A program made the position numbers and the translations under genes. From JAABRE01 sp964413275 (lineage in GTDB: Bacteria; Cyanobacteriota; Cyanobacteriia; Cyanobacteriales; JAABRE01), in assembly GCA_964413275.1 (NCBI GenBank), contig CAYPSO010000003.1:23539-87538 (forward strand): a stretch of 64,000 nucleotides of DNA, in the 5' to 3' direction. Of this stretch, positions 1 through 8,271 are shown piece after piece (positions within the stretch are counted from its first letter, which is position 1; each line of letters opens with the position of its first letter). The notes beneath the pieces are model-generated. The model saw only the letters and a list, made by a program, of their open reading frames with translations. It ran no database searches and was not told the DNA's origin.

Positions 1-1
1 A

Positions 2-910
2 TTTTTATTCGGAATAATTTTTATTACTGGTTGTTTATTAATATCAAAATCTCAAACTAATCCTAATCCTGTATTATTAACAGGACAATCTTATCAACTA
101 ACCAGTCTTTTAGAAGATGCACCAGAAACGTCATTACAAGGTCAATTTTATGCTTTTGCCATACCTATTTTGTGTTTATTAGAAGATGCACCAGAAACAT
201 CATTAAAAGGTCAATTTTACCCCCTTGCTACTCCTTTAATGACCCCTCTTGCTTGTATTCTTGCTCAAACATGGCATAAATTTTATCAACAACATTTACA
301 ACAATTAGGTATTAACTATTGGCAATGGAAAGATAAACCAGAGGTTAACAATATTTGTCCTGAATTATCCTTATTGTTAAAATTACCTTCACCTCAAGGT
401 TATGCCCAACAAGTATTAGAATCTATCGCTCAAAATAATAATCCTTGGATTACTAATCTCTCTACACTTAATCCTATTTTACAAGCGAGAATGCGTTTAG
501 CCTTTAAAGATTGGCACGATCAATTAATCAGATTAATTGGTATCGAAAGACTCAAATTAATTTACAAAATCTGTTATGGTACTAAATGGTCTATGATACA
601 TAGAATTATTAATGTGTGTGAGGAGGAAACAGTCAATGAAAACACGATACCTTGGTGGCAAGTGTTGGGAGTACCATCGTCAGCTACAGACAAACAAGTG
701 GAAATCGCCTATAAAAGATTGATTAAACAATGGCATCCCGATCTTAATCAAGATACTCAAGCTACCGAAATAACAGCACAAATTAATGTAGCTTATAGTG
801 AGTATAAATTATTTTTTCAATCTCAATCTCTTCGGGATAGCCCACTTGATACAGTTAATTTACTGCTCAAAGTTTTCTTACAAATTTTTAAACCTTTAGT
901 ATCTAGATAA
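2..910 (+). CDS. Membrane-linked J-domain (DnaJ-like) protein, 5' end cut by the window edge
   Basis: The frame is open from the first bases, so the true start lies outside the window. The first ~15 residues (FLFGIIFITGCLLI) look like the end of a membrane segment. The last ~80 residues form a J domain: PWWQVLGV begins near base 647, followed by the HPD tripeptide in QWHPDLNQ, which is the Hsp70-contacting motif. The middle (about residues 75-210) is helical and unrecognised. A 69-nt in-frame tandem duplication (110-247) repeats LLEDAPETSL. An internal TTG at 170 is a possible but unlikely start, because the frame continues upstream with the first duplicate. Likely role: membrane-tethered co-chaperone for a DnaK; client unknown. 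It ends 11 nt before the next gene, so co-transcription is plausible. Confidence 0.75.
   Translation, partial: FLFGIIFITGCLLISKSQTNPNPVLLTGQSYQLTSLLEDAPETSLQGQFYAFAIPILCLLEDAPETSLKGQFYPLATPLMTPLACILAQTWHKFYQQHLQQLGINYWQWKDKPEVNNICPELSLLLKLPSPQGYAQQVLESIAQNNNPWITNLSTLNPILQARMRLAFKDWHDQLIRLIGIERLKLIYKICYGTKWSMIHRIINVCEEETVNENTIPWWQVLGVPSSATDKQVEIAYKRLIKQWHPDLNQDTQATEITAQINVAYSEYKLFFQSQSLRDSPLDTVNLLLKVFLQIFKPLVSR
110..247 (+). repeat. In-frame tandem duplication, 2 x 69 nt
   Basis: Units 110-178 and 179-247 both begin with the codons for LEDAPETSL followed by Q/K-GQFY. They match well over the first ~45 nt and diverge after that. The unit is exactly 23 codons, so the reading frame is kept through both copies. 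Confidence 0.8.
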
Positions 911-921
911 AATTAAACATC

Positions 922-1869
922 ATGAGTCAAGTTCGCAATTGGACAAAAACTTTAGCAACAATCTTTACTACTGCTAGTGTATCTTGGATTAGTCCAGCTT
1001 TAGCTCAATCCACAAATGTAGCAACTTCTCTTTATCAAACCCTAGATTTTGAACCTATAGAAATTCCTGTACCCCCACCTGCCAACGAACAAAGTTATTA
1101 TCGGCCAGATAATGGAGTTGATTATTTTAAAGGTAATAACGAAAACATTAATTACAATGTCTGTCGTAACATTTTGCGATCTCAAATCGATCCTATTGTC
1201 AAAAAATATAATTCTAAATGGGCGATTTTAGTTGAGTCTTTAGATGGTGAAAATTTATACAATTATAATGCTGATTTAAAATTAATTCCAGCTTCTAATG
1301 TCAAAATCTTAACCACCGCCGCAGCTTTACAAAGTTTATCTCCTCAAAGTACCATTGGTTCTAAATCTTTACAGGATTGGGTATCTGTAACCAATCTCAG
1401 AAGCAATAATTATTATGCGGATACTCTCCTTCGTCACCTTGGAGGCGCGCAAAAAGTTCAACAGACTTTAATGCAGTTAGGTGTTGATGGTGGTGCTTAT
1501 CGCATGGCCGATGGTTCGGGATTATCTCGTTATAATACTGCTAGTCCTAGAGCTTTAGTACAAACTCTCAGAGGTATGTATTACGCTGAAAATCATGAAG
1601 TATTTTTCGCTTCTTTACCCACTGCTGGCCAAACTGGTACATTAAGAAATAGAATGCGTGAAACTCCTGCTCAGGGAACTGTACACGCTAAAACTGGTAC
1701 TTTAACAGGGGTTAGAGCTTTATCTGGATATATTGAACATCCTGTATATGGCACAATGGTTTTTAGTATTCTTGGTAATCAACCTAATCGTTCGGGATAT
1801 TCTTTAGTAAGTGCGATCGATCAAATTGTAGTTAAGTTAACTACTCTTAATGGTTGTGAAGACTATTAA
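922..1869 (+). CDS. dacB: D-alanyl-D-alanine carboxypeptidase/endopeptidase, PBP4 (S13) type, shortened
   Basis: This is a periplasmic peptidoglycan hydrolase that trims or cleaves peptide stems. An N-terminal signal peptide ends near PALAQS. The serine acyl-enzyme motif is SNVK (about residues 125-128), the second motif region is DGSGLSRYN (about 197-205), and the KTG triad is in AKTGTLTG (about 257-259). At 315 residues it is much shorter than usual S13 enzymes (about 450-490). Only ~75 residues separate the first and second motifs, against ~240 in E. coli PBP4, so the inserted domains II/III are missing. The break appears near LSPQSTIGSKSL (about base 1345-1375). All catalytic motifs remain, so a compact active enzyme or a gene with a clean in-frame deletion are both possible. 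Confidence 0.8.
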   Translation: MSQVRNWTKTLATIFTTASVSWISPALAQSTNVATSLYQTLDFEPIEIPVPPPANEQSYYRPDNGVDYFKGNNENINYNVCRNILRSQIDPIVKKYNSKWAILVESLDGENLYNYNADLKLIPASNVKILTTAAALQSLSPQSTIGSKSLQDWVSVTNLRSNNYYADTLLRHLGGAQKVQQTLMQLGVDGGAYRMADGSGLSRYNTASPRALVQTLRGMYYAENHEVFFASLPTAGQTGTLRNRMRETPAQGTVHAKTGTLTGVRALSGYIEHPVYGTMVFSILGNQPNRSGYSLVSAIDQIVVKLTTLNGCEDY

Positions 1870-1980
1870 GTAGGCTGAAAAACAGTTTATTTAATTTTGA
1901 CTAATTACTTATATTCTGCCCTTTAAATTCCAAGCTTCTACAGTTTTATTAAGTTCGATAACTTTTTATACAGAAATTGC

Positions 1981-2007
1981 TGTCCAAAGAGAATAAAGTT
2001 GGAAACT
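1981..2007 (+). repeat. 27-nt repeat, left copy of an inverted pair
   Basis: Starts TGTCCAAAGAGAATAAAG and ends TTGGAAACT. The reverse complement at 5623-5649 matches at 26 of 27 positions. The pair encloses a 3.6-kb patch of relic and accessory genes. Confidence 0.75.
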
Positions 2008-2131
2008 AAAAAACGGTCAAAAACCTAATTTTTCAATATGAAATAAATCGGTTAAATAAATTAAAGTTGGAAACTGAAATAGCTCATTAACTGAACTTCG
2101 TTGAATTATCAAATAATAAAGTTGGAAACTA
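1992..2131 (+). repeat. Three spaced AAAGTTGGAAACT repeats (possible relic CRISPR or element ends)
   Basis: AAAGTTGGAAACT occurs at about 1995, 2063 and 2118, each preceded by an A/T-rich stretch such as AATAAAG or AATTAAAG. The GTTGGAAAC cores start at 1998, 2066 and 2121, giving 68 and 55 nt spacing. The sequences between are unrelated to one another. Short repeats ending in GGAAAC with unique spacers resemble the decayed end of a CRISPR array, but the unequal spacing, short conserved core and absence of cas genes make this weak. Confidence 0.35.
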
Positions 2132-2340
2132 GACCATAATTTGAATTGGTTTTACTTGTTGACTAATTAATTCTTTAGCAGCTAATTTAACTTTTTCAGA
2201 AAATTGGCGATCGCGTTCGTTCCAAAACTTACAGTTGAGTCAGACTAAAGTTTTATTAGTTTTGATTCCCAAAGCTCTCCATAATATTCAACTCGATTAT
2301 AGCGATACCAATCTTGTTGAGAGCGATCTGGCCCTAGCCG
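2129..2340 (-). pseudogene. Unidentified minus-strand gene relic with a frameshift
   Basis: Read on the minus strand, two coding-like pieces follow each other in different frames. One contains DRSQQDWYRYNRVEYYGELW and ends at a stop near 2245. The other contains WNERDRQFSEKVKLAAKE and ends at a TAG at 2129-2131. They look like one protein tail broken by a small indel. I do not recognise the family. It overlaps the start of the plus-strand relic at 2321. Confidence 0.3.
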
Positions 2341-2830
2341 AGAGTATGTAAAACCACAGCAATTACAACTAAATGTTCCATATAAATATCAGGAAAAATT
2401 AGGAACACCAGATGGAATAATTAGTGACAATGGTACTACAATTAAATATTTAACAGTAGATTTAATCTTTCCTGAGACAAAGCAAGCAATAAAAACATTA
2501 GTTCAAGAAACGGCAACAGAAAAAGAAAAAACACAAGAAGAAGTTAAGCAAAAATTACAAGAAATTCTTGATGAGCCAAAAGATTATGCCACAATAATTG
2601 AAGAAAAAAAATCCAACAAAGCTTATACAAAACGACAGCAACTTATATTAATTGAAGACATTAAAAAATTTGAAGAAACTCATAAAAATAAATTATCAAT
2701 AACTCCCGATGGCTTAATTAAACAAGGTGATGCAACTTATAACTATTTAAAAGAGCAGATAAAATCGAGTTTGAATCCTAGTAATGAAAATACTGATACA
2801 GCTCCATTTAATTCTAATATAGAGCCATAA
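2321..2830 (+). pseudogene. Unidentified 169-codon open frame without a start codon
   Basis: A plus-strand frame runs from just after a TGA at 2318 to the TAA at 2828-2830. It has no in-frame ATG, GTG or TTG near its beginning. The predicted product is charged and mostly helical (for example QEEVKQKLQEILDEPKDY and RQQLILIEDIKKFEETHK). It looks like the C-terminal part of a truncated gene rather than a functional one. Family not recognised. It is followed by the promoter of the HicA-like operon. Confidence 0.35.
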
Positions 2831-2929
2831 TTTCTCAAAAATAAAAGACTAAGAATAATTCCTGTAATAGTTGTAAAAAATTAAACGAATGGAAATTGAA
2901 AAGACTATAATGGGGTCGTATTGATTTTG

Positions 2930-2959
2930 GTTGTCAAATGACAACTATTTAACTATAAT
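2930..2959 (+). promoter_or_regulatory. Sigma-70 type promoter with a palindrome over the -35 box
   Basis: TTGTCA (2931-2936) and TATAAT (2954-2959) are separated by exactly 17 nt, a near-consensus promoter. The perfect inverted repeat GTTGTCA-AA-TGACAAC (2930-2945) covers the -35 box, where a repressor would block RNA polymerase. The start codon at 2973 is only ~13 nt after the -10 box, so the leader is very short. This arrangement fits autoregulation of a toxin-antitoxin type operon. Confidence 0.65.
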
Positions 2960-2972
2960 CTAAATAGTAAAT

Positions 2973-3233
2973 GTGAAAAAACATCCTAACAAACATATTA
3001 ATGATGCAGTTAAATACGCCGTCGAAAATGGATGGGAGGTTGTAGAGGCGGGTTCTAGATCACACGCTTGGGCAAGATTAAAATGTCCTTATAACGATCC
3101 TGAATGTAGATGTGGAAAGTTTTGCCTAACTAGTGTTTGGACTACGCCAAAAAATCCCCAAAATCACGCCAAACAAATAAAACGAATTGTCAATAACTGT
3201 ATAAATAAAGAAAATGGTACTGTCAATGAATGA
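2973..3233 (+). CDS. HicA-like small protein, putative toxin
   Basis: An 86-residue protein starting at GTG; the overlapping ATG at 2971 is followed at once by TGA. The sequence KKHPNKHINDAVKYAVENGW...AGSRSHAWARLKCP resembles the dsRBD-like HicA fold, in which a histidine in a G-(S/H)-H segment is used for mRNA cleavage; here it is SRSHAW. A cysteine-rich stretch (CPYNDPECRCGKFC) and the RNPQNH-like segment PKNPQNHAKQ are typical of a cyanobacterial/proteobacterial HicA-like subfamily rather than classic HicA. The gene overlaps the next by 8 nt (ATGAATGA) and has its own promoter and operator-like palindrome. Function as an RNase toxin is inference. Confidence 0.6.
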   Translation: MKKHPNKHINDAVKYAVENGWEVVEAGSRSHAWARLKCPYNDPECRCGKFCLTSVWTTPKNPQNHAKQIKRIVNNCINKENGTVNE

Positions 3234-3762
3234 ATATGATTTTGTCTTACATTTTAAATTAGCTGACCATACAGTCTGTCCGAGCATCTACGAGGATAAA
3301 TTATTTGAGGCAGGATGCGATGATGCTTTACTAGGAATAAGTCAGAGAGGTTATATAGGACTAAATTTCATTCGTACCTCTAGTAATGTAATTGAGGCAG
3401 TTTACAGTGCAATTGAAAATGTCAAGACTGCTATACCTAAGTGTGAACTTTACTACATCTCTCCTGAGATTGTGGGTATTTCAGAGATTGCAAGTATTAT
3501 GAAGTGTTCTAGACAGAATATACTCAAGCTAAAAAATAGTCATACAGATACTTTTCCTTTTCCTATCAACAGCGACAGTAAATCATTAAATTGGCACTTA
3601 GCAGAAGTGCTTAAATGGTATGAATCAAGAGGGATTAGTATAGATAAACCTTTACTAGAAGTAGCTGAGTTTGCTATGCAATTTAATCTGGAAAGGCAAA
3701 ATAAGAGTATAAAATCCGATGAAACTTTAAAGCTAAAAGCTCGTGATTTAGTTTATCAATAA
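3226..3762 (+). CDS. HTH DNA-binding protein, putative antitoxin partner
   Basis: A 178-residue protein from ATG 3226, coupled to the preceding stop; an upstream in-frame ATG at 3214 is possible but would lengthen the overlap to 20 nt. The N-terminal ~85 residues (EYDFVLHFKLAD...YEAVYSAIENVKTAIP type) form a HicB-like alpha/beta region. Residues ~90-135 carry a helix-turn-helix of the AlpA/MerR-like type (GISEIASIMKCSRQNILKL), followed by LNWHLAEVLKWYESRG. Proteins of this layout commonly sit next to HicA-like genes. The expected role is to neutralise the first product and bind the palindrome at 2930-2945. Not assigned to a named family with certainty. Confidence 0.6.
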   Translation: MNEYDFVLHFKLADHTVCPSIYEDKLFEAGCDDALLGISQRGYIGLNFIRTSSNVIEAVYSAIENVKTAIPKCELYYISPEIVGISEIASIMKCSRQNILKLKNSHTDTFPFPINSDSKSLNWHLAEVLKWYESRGISIDKPLLEVAEFAMQFNLERQNKSIKSDETLKLKARDLVYQ

Positions 3763-3940
3763 TTAACTGTATTTTAGACTAAACTAAAGTTAAAAGCTTT
3801 TTCCAGAAAGCATTTGAGGCAATTTATAAATTTTTAGGTCTGAGAAATGAGCGAATGATGAGAAAAAAATTGCATAATTTTCAGATTTTTCCCTGATAAT
3901 TCTTTATAAGACAGAGAATTATCAATAACAAATTAAACTT

Positions 3941-5502
3941 ATGGCAATTCAATGTGACGTTTGTTTGCATGACAACCCCTATGGAACAACATCTTGTGAA
4001 GCCTGTGGCTCTACTTTAGACTTATCATCATCAACACAACAAAATACAACCACCAATCACCTTGGCTATCATCTGCCCACCCTTCTACATTTAACAAACC
4101 CTCAAAACCAAAATCAATATCGCATTGAAAAAACTTTAGGAGAAGGGGGTTTTGGTATTACTTACAAAGGCATATATCTAAAAAGTTCATTACCCGTAGC
4201 CATTAAAGAAAATTGGCCTCAGGGAGGCAGAAATGGAGCGCAAATCATTTGGCCTTATTCAATCACTCCTCAAAATCAGCGAGAACAAATTAATAAATTT
4301 ATCCGAGAAGGACAATGAGACATTAAACCCGATAATGTTATGGTAGTTGACTCCACAGATGAAGCTGTTTTAATTGATTTTGGTAATACTAGAGAATTTA
4401 TTGCTGACAAAACAGGAGATATGACTAGAATTCTCACTCCCGGTTATCTATGGTACTGATGCACTCAGACGAGCATCAAGCAGAACAAACCGCTCAACAA
4501 GCCATTAACTTGAGTCCTAAAGATGGTAGAGGTTATGGAGTTTTAGGTTTAATTAAATGTCATCAATCTCAGTGGCAAGAAGCATTACAATATTTACAAC
4601 AAGCAATAAGTTTATCTCCCCAAGAATCATGGATTTACGCTAACTTAGCTTGAACTTACGGCAAAATGGGCAATTGGCAACAAGCTCAAACAACGATAAA
4701 TAAAGCAATTTCCTTAGATCCCAAATCTACATTTGCTCTTTCCTTACAAGCTTGGATTGCTATTAATCGAAAACAATGGAAAGAAGGTATGTTTTTAGCC
4801 ACTAAAGCTATTTCCAATCTTAACAACTCTTCTCAAAATCAAGAAATGCTGTCTTGGATATATCCTTGTTGTTTAATGGGTTTAGAGTATGCAACCATTA
4901 CCACTAAAAATCCTCAAAAAATTGAGCAACGCATACAAGAATTCATGATGCAAGTACCAAATAGTAGTTTTCCTTATGGTTTTAAAGGTTGGAAACAAGC
5001 CCAACAAAAATTATGGCAACCAGCTTTCAGTAATTTTCAGCAAGCGACTAATAAATCTAACACTAGCCGTTGGATATTACTAAATCAGGCAATTACTCAA
5101 GAACATTTGAATGATATTCAAGGGGCAATTGATACATATCAAATTTATACACAACAATTTTCTGAAAATAATTTAGTTTGGTTTAATCTTAATCAATCAT
5201 TAATACCTGATGCTGCTTTTGTGTATTTTCGTCTCGGTACTTTATTCGGTAAACTTCAGCAATGGCAAGAAGCACAAAAATATTTACAAAAGGCGATCGC
5301 TTTTCATTCGGAATATGCTGAAGCTTATCATAATTTAGGTTGGGTATTATTAAACATCAAAAATTCTGCTGATGAAATTGAAAACACCCGTGATTTACTA
5401 TCTGCTTATCAACAAGCAGTTAAACTGTATCAAAAACAGCAAAAATTCCAAGAAGCCCAACAAATTAATAGTTCTTTTAAATTGGCCGGAATAAGTTTAT
5501 GA
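3941..5502 (+). pseudogene. Ser/Thr protein kinase with zinc ribbon and TPR repeats, inactivated
   Basis: The 5' piece has a zinc ribbon (CDVCLHDN...CEACGS) and a kinase N-lobe with a glycine loop (LGEGGFGITYKG) and the VAIKE lysine. The frame then jumps to the catalytic loop: a TGA at 4316 stands where HRD Arg is expected and is followed in frame by DIKPDNVMV...LIDFGN, so ~80-100 codons of the kinase core are deleted and a CGA probably became TGA. The frame is lost again after GYLWY. A TPR region (4450-5502) continues in another frame, with a TGA at 4651 where NLAWTYGKMG is expected (TGG to TGA). At least one deletion, one frameshift and two nonsense changes make a kinase product impossible. 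Confidence 0.85.
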
Positions 5503-5622
5503 ATAATGATAATAAAGCCACAGAAAAATCAGCTCACACTTCTCGATAACAAATTATCTTGAAAAATAAATCAATTATAAAAATGAGCAAAATTTGATAA
5601 TTTCAAATCGAAAAATTTACAC

Positions 5623-5649
5623 AGTTTCCATCTTTATTCTCTTTGGACA
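5623..5649 (-). repeat. 27-nt repeat, right copy of the inverted pair
   Basis: Reverse complement of 1981-2007 with one mismatch (AAAGATGG instead of AAAGTTGG). It lies between the ends of the kinase pseudogene and glmS. Confidence 0.75.
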
Positions 5650-5674
5650 ACCATAATAAGAAATAAATGAACTT

Positions 5675-7555
5675 TTATTCCACAGTAACGCTTTTTGCCA
5701 AATTACGAGGTTGGTCCACATCTAAACCACGACGGGCAGCGATGTGATAAGCTAAAATTTGTAGGGGAATAACTGTTAGAATTGGTGATAGTAATTCATC
5801 CACTTCTGGTATGGATAATAAATCATCAAAAACGGTATTACTATCATTTTCATTTCCAGAAACAACACCGATTAATCTTGCATCTCTGGCTTTTGCTTCT
5901 TGGGCATTAGAAATTACCTTCTCATAAACACTACCCGGAGTTGCGATCGCAACTACAGGTACTTTAGAATCTAAAAGAGCAATGGGCCCATGTTTCATTT
6001 CTCCGGCTGCGTAACCTTCCCCATGAATGTAACTGATTTCTTTTAACTTTAAAGCTCCTTCTAAAGCAATAGGAAAATTAATTCCTCTACCTATAAAAAT
6101 AAAATCTTGAGTTTCTCCAAATTCATGGGCTAATTCCTCAATATATCCCTCTTGAGTTTCTAAAATTGTCTCCATTTGAATTGGTAATTGACACAATTGT
6201 TTAATAATATTTTCAATTTCTTCTAAAGATAAATTCCGACGCTGATAAGCTAATTCTAAAGCAAGAAAATAAAAAGCCATTAACTGTGCCACAAAAGTTT
6301 TCGTAGCAGCTACTCCAATTTCAATGCCAGCATGGGTATTAATAATAGAATCCACTAATTGATGAATTGTGCTTTCTGGACGATTAGTAATGCCCAACAA
6401 TCTCGCCTGAAAACTAGCTTCTAAATTACCTCGTCTTTGTCTTTCTAATTCTAAAGCGGCTAGGGTATCAGCAGTTTCCCCTGATTGAGTCACACCAATA
6501 GTTAAAGTATAAGGCGTGATAGGTGCAGGAGCATAACGAAATTCGGAAGCATAATCAACCCTTGTGGGGATGCCAGCTAATTGTTCGATTAAATATTTAC
6601 CTACTAAACTGGCGTGCCAGCTAGTGCCACAGGCTAAAATTTGGACTTGTTGTACTTCATTTAATAATTCTGAAGATAAACCCAAATTAATTGGACTGAA
6701 ATCACCATTGGTTTCGGCGTGCCAATGCTCATTAAGATATGCTTTTAAACAAGTGCGTACAACTCCGGGCTGCTCGTGAATTTCCTTGAGCATAAAATGA
6801 CGAAATCCCTGTTTTTCTACCATAATGGGATTCCAATCAAGGGTGCGAGGATGTTTTTTCAGGCGCACACCATCAAAATTATATACTTCCACTCCTAAAG
6901 GAGTTAATCTGGCCATCTCCCCATTTTCTAAGCTTAAAACGGCGTGGGTATGGGGTACTAAAGCCGTAATATCCGAAGCACAGAAAAATTCACCTTGACC
7001 AAAACCTAGAGTCAAAGGTGCTTGTTGACGGGCTACAATAAGCTCGTCAGGGTAATCTGCGCTAAGTATCGCAATAGCAAAAGCTCCATGTAACTGTCCT
7101 ACAGCTTTTTGTACTGCTTCTAATAAGGAAATTTCTTCACTGGCTAAAAAATCAGCTATTAAATGGGGAATTACTTCCGTATCTGTATCTGAGCGAAACT
7201 TAACCCCTTTATATTCTAATTTTTCCTTTAATTCTCGATAATTTTCAATAATTCCATTTTGAACTACGGCTAAACGCTTATTCATATCTAAATGGGGATG
7301 GGCGTTATATTCTTCTGGTTTACCATGAGTAGCCCAACGGGTATGCCCGATACCAATTTGAGCGGCATTAACTTCAAATTCTAATTTTTCCCGCAGATTA
7401 TATAATTTCCCTTTGGCTCTAATGCAATGTAAATTTCCTTCTAAAACAGTTGCAATTCCTGCTGAATCATAGCCTCGATATTCCAATCTTTCTAATCCTG
7501 CAAGTAAAATATCTGTTGCAGTTTGAGTTCCAATATAGCCAACTATTCCACACAT
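5675..7555 (-). CDS. glmS: Glutamine--fructose-6-phosphate aminotransferase (isomerizing)
   Basis: Makes glucosamine-6-phosphate from fructose-6-phosphate and glutamine, the first step toward UDP-GlcNAc for peptidoglycan. 626 residues, normal length. The start is fixed by MCGIVGYIG, whose Cys2 becomes the N-terminal nucleophile of the glutamine amidotransferase domain (about residues 2-220). Two SIS sugar-isomerase domains follow (about 295-430 and 470-610; GTSWHASLV, SGETADT, KEISYIHGEGYAAGEMKHGP), ending in the conserved LAKSVTVE. It lies 17 nt downstream of the DUF3172 gene with a GGGAG Shine-Dalgarno in that gap, so the two form an operon; this leaves no room for a glmS ribozyme. Confidence 0.97.
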   Translation of the reverse strand: MCGIVGYIGTQTATDILLAGLERLEYRGYDSAGIATVLEGNLHCIRAKGKLYNLREKLEFEVNAAQIGIGHTRWATHGKPEEYNAHPHLDMNKRLAVVQNGIIENYRELKEKLEYKGVKFRSDTDTEVIPHLIADFLASEEISLLEAVQKAVGQLHGAFAIAILSADYPDELIVARQQAPLTLGFGQGEFFCASDITALVPHTHAVLSLENGEMARLTPLGVEVYNFDGVRLKKHPRTLDWNPIMVEKQGFRHFMLKEIHEQPGVVRTCLKAYLNEHWHAETNGDFSPINLGLSSELLNEVQQVQILACGTSWHASLVGKYLIEQLAGIPTRVDYASEFRYAPAPITPYTLTIGVTQSGETADTLAALELERQRRGNLEASFQARLLGITNRPESTIHQLVDSIINTHAGIEIGVAATKTFVAQLMAFYFLALELAYQRRNLSLEEIENIIKQLCQLPIQMETILETQEGYIEELAHEFGETQDFIFIGRGINFPIALEGALKLKEISYIHGEGYAAGEMKHGPIALLDSKVPVVAIATPGSVYEKVISNAQEAKARDARLIGVVSGNENDSNTVFDDLLSIPEVDELLSPILTVIPLQILAYHIAARRGLDVDQPRNLAKSVTVE

Positions 7556-7572
7556 TTTAGCAATTTTCTCCC

Positions 7573-8118
7573 TTAAAAACTTTCTGATTCGCGTTTAGGA
7601 TTATTCATTCCGGGTTGATTGAGGAATAGATTTCCCCCAGCCTCATTTTGATAAATACAATCAATTTTTGGCGAACCTTCTAAAACTCCGGTAAAACCAA
7701 AGGTATTCATCCTATTTTTACAATCTCGCACTTGATCTGGATTAACTAATCCTTGTTGTTCTAAAATAGACCAGTTATTACGACGCAGCACGCATCCAGG
7801 GCGCATAGTTGGTTGAGTTACATACACATTAAATGGGTTAAGGGTTAAAAAAACTCGTAAATCTGCTACCATGGCACTTGCTCCATATTGAACGCATAGT
7901 TCAGGATTAGGTGCGCTGCGATCGATTACTTCCCTAGAAGCAACATTTTCAGGGGTAAAACTCGCTGTAGAACTAAAACCAATACCTACTCCGACTCCTA
8001 AAACAAAAATACCCCCAAATAAGGCTATAGAGGTGTAATTAAGCCAATTTTTCCCAGATGGAGGAGGATTTCTGGGATTTCTGGGAGTATCATAGTATCT
8101 GGGTGGACGGCGTGTCAT
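7573..8118 (-). CDS. DUF3172 family membrane-anchored protein
   Basis: A 181-residue protein of a family found in cyanobacteria and of unknown function. A basic, proline-rich N-terminus (RRPPRYYDTPRNPRNPPP) precedes a single membrane helix (about residues 28-50, ALFGGIFVLGVGVGIGFS). The rest is predicted outside the cytoplasm and contains conserved cysteines (CVQYGASAMV, PGCVLRRNNW, RDCKNRMN, DCIYQ). It is the first gene of the pair with glmS on the minus strand, but no direct link to amino-sugar synthesis is visible. Confidence 0.8.
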   Translation of the reverse strand: MTRRPPRYYDTPRNPRNPPPSGKNWLNYTSIALFGGIFVLGVGVGIGFSSTASFTPENVASREVIDRSAPNPELCVQYGASAMVADLRVFLTLNPFNVYVTQPTMRPGCVLRRNNWSILEQQGLVNPDQVRDCKNRMNTFGFTGVLEGSPKIDCIYQNEAGGNLFLNQPGMNNPKRESESF

Positions 8119-8271
8119 AAATATTTTTATAAATTCAATTTTATTTATTCAATATAGCAATTATTTGTTATTCGTCATTCCTCATTTGTCATTGATTATG
8201 CTCCGTTATTATTGCTAGATTTAATAATCTACAGTTTAAAATAAAGATAGGATATTTGGGTTTTATTTACC

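Noticed and set aside
1992..2131. Calling a CRISPR array at the GTTGGAAAC repeats
   Set aside because: Only three short cores, unequal spacing (68 and 55 nt), variable 5' halves and no cas genes; reported only as a repeat with a weak CRISPR-relic hypothesis.
7556..7572. glmS ribozyme or leader riboswitch
   Set aside because: The gap between the DUF3172 gene and glmS is 17 nt, enough only for a Shine-Dalgarno.
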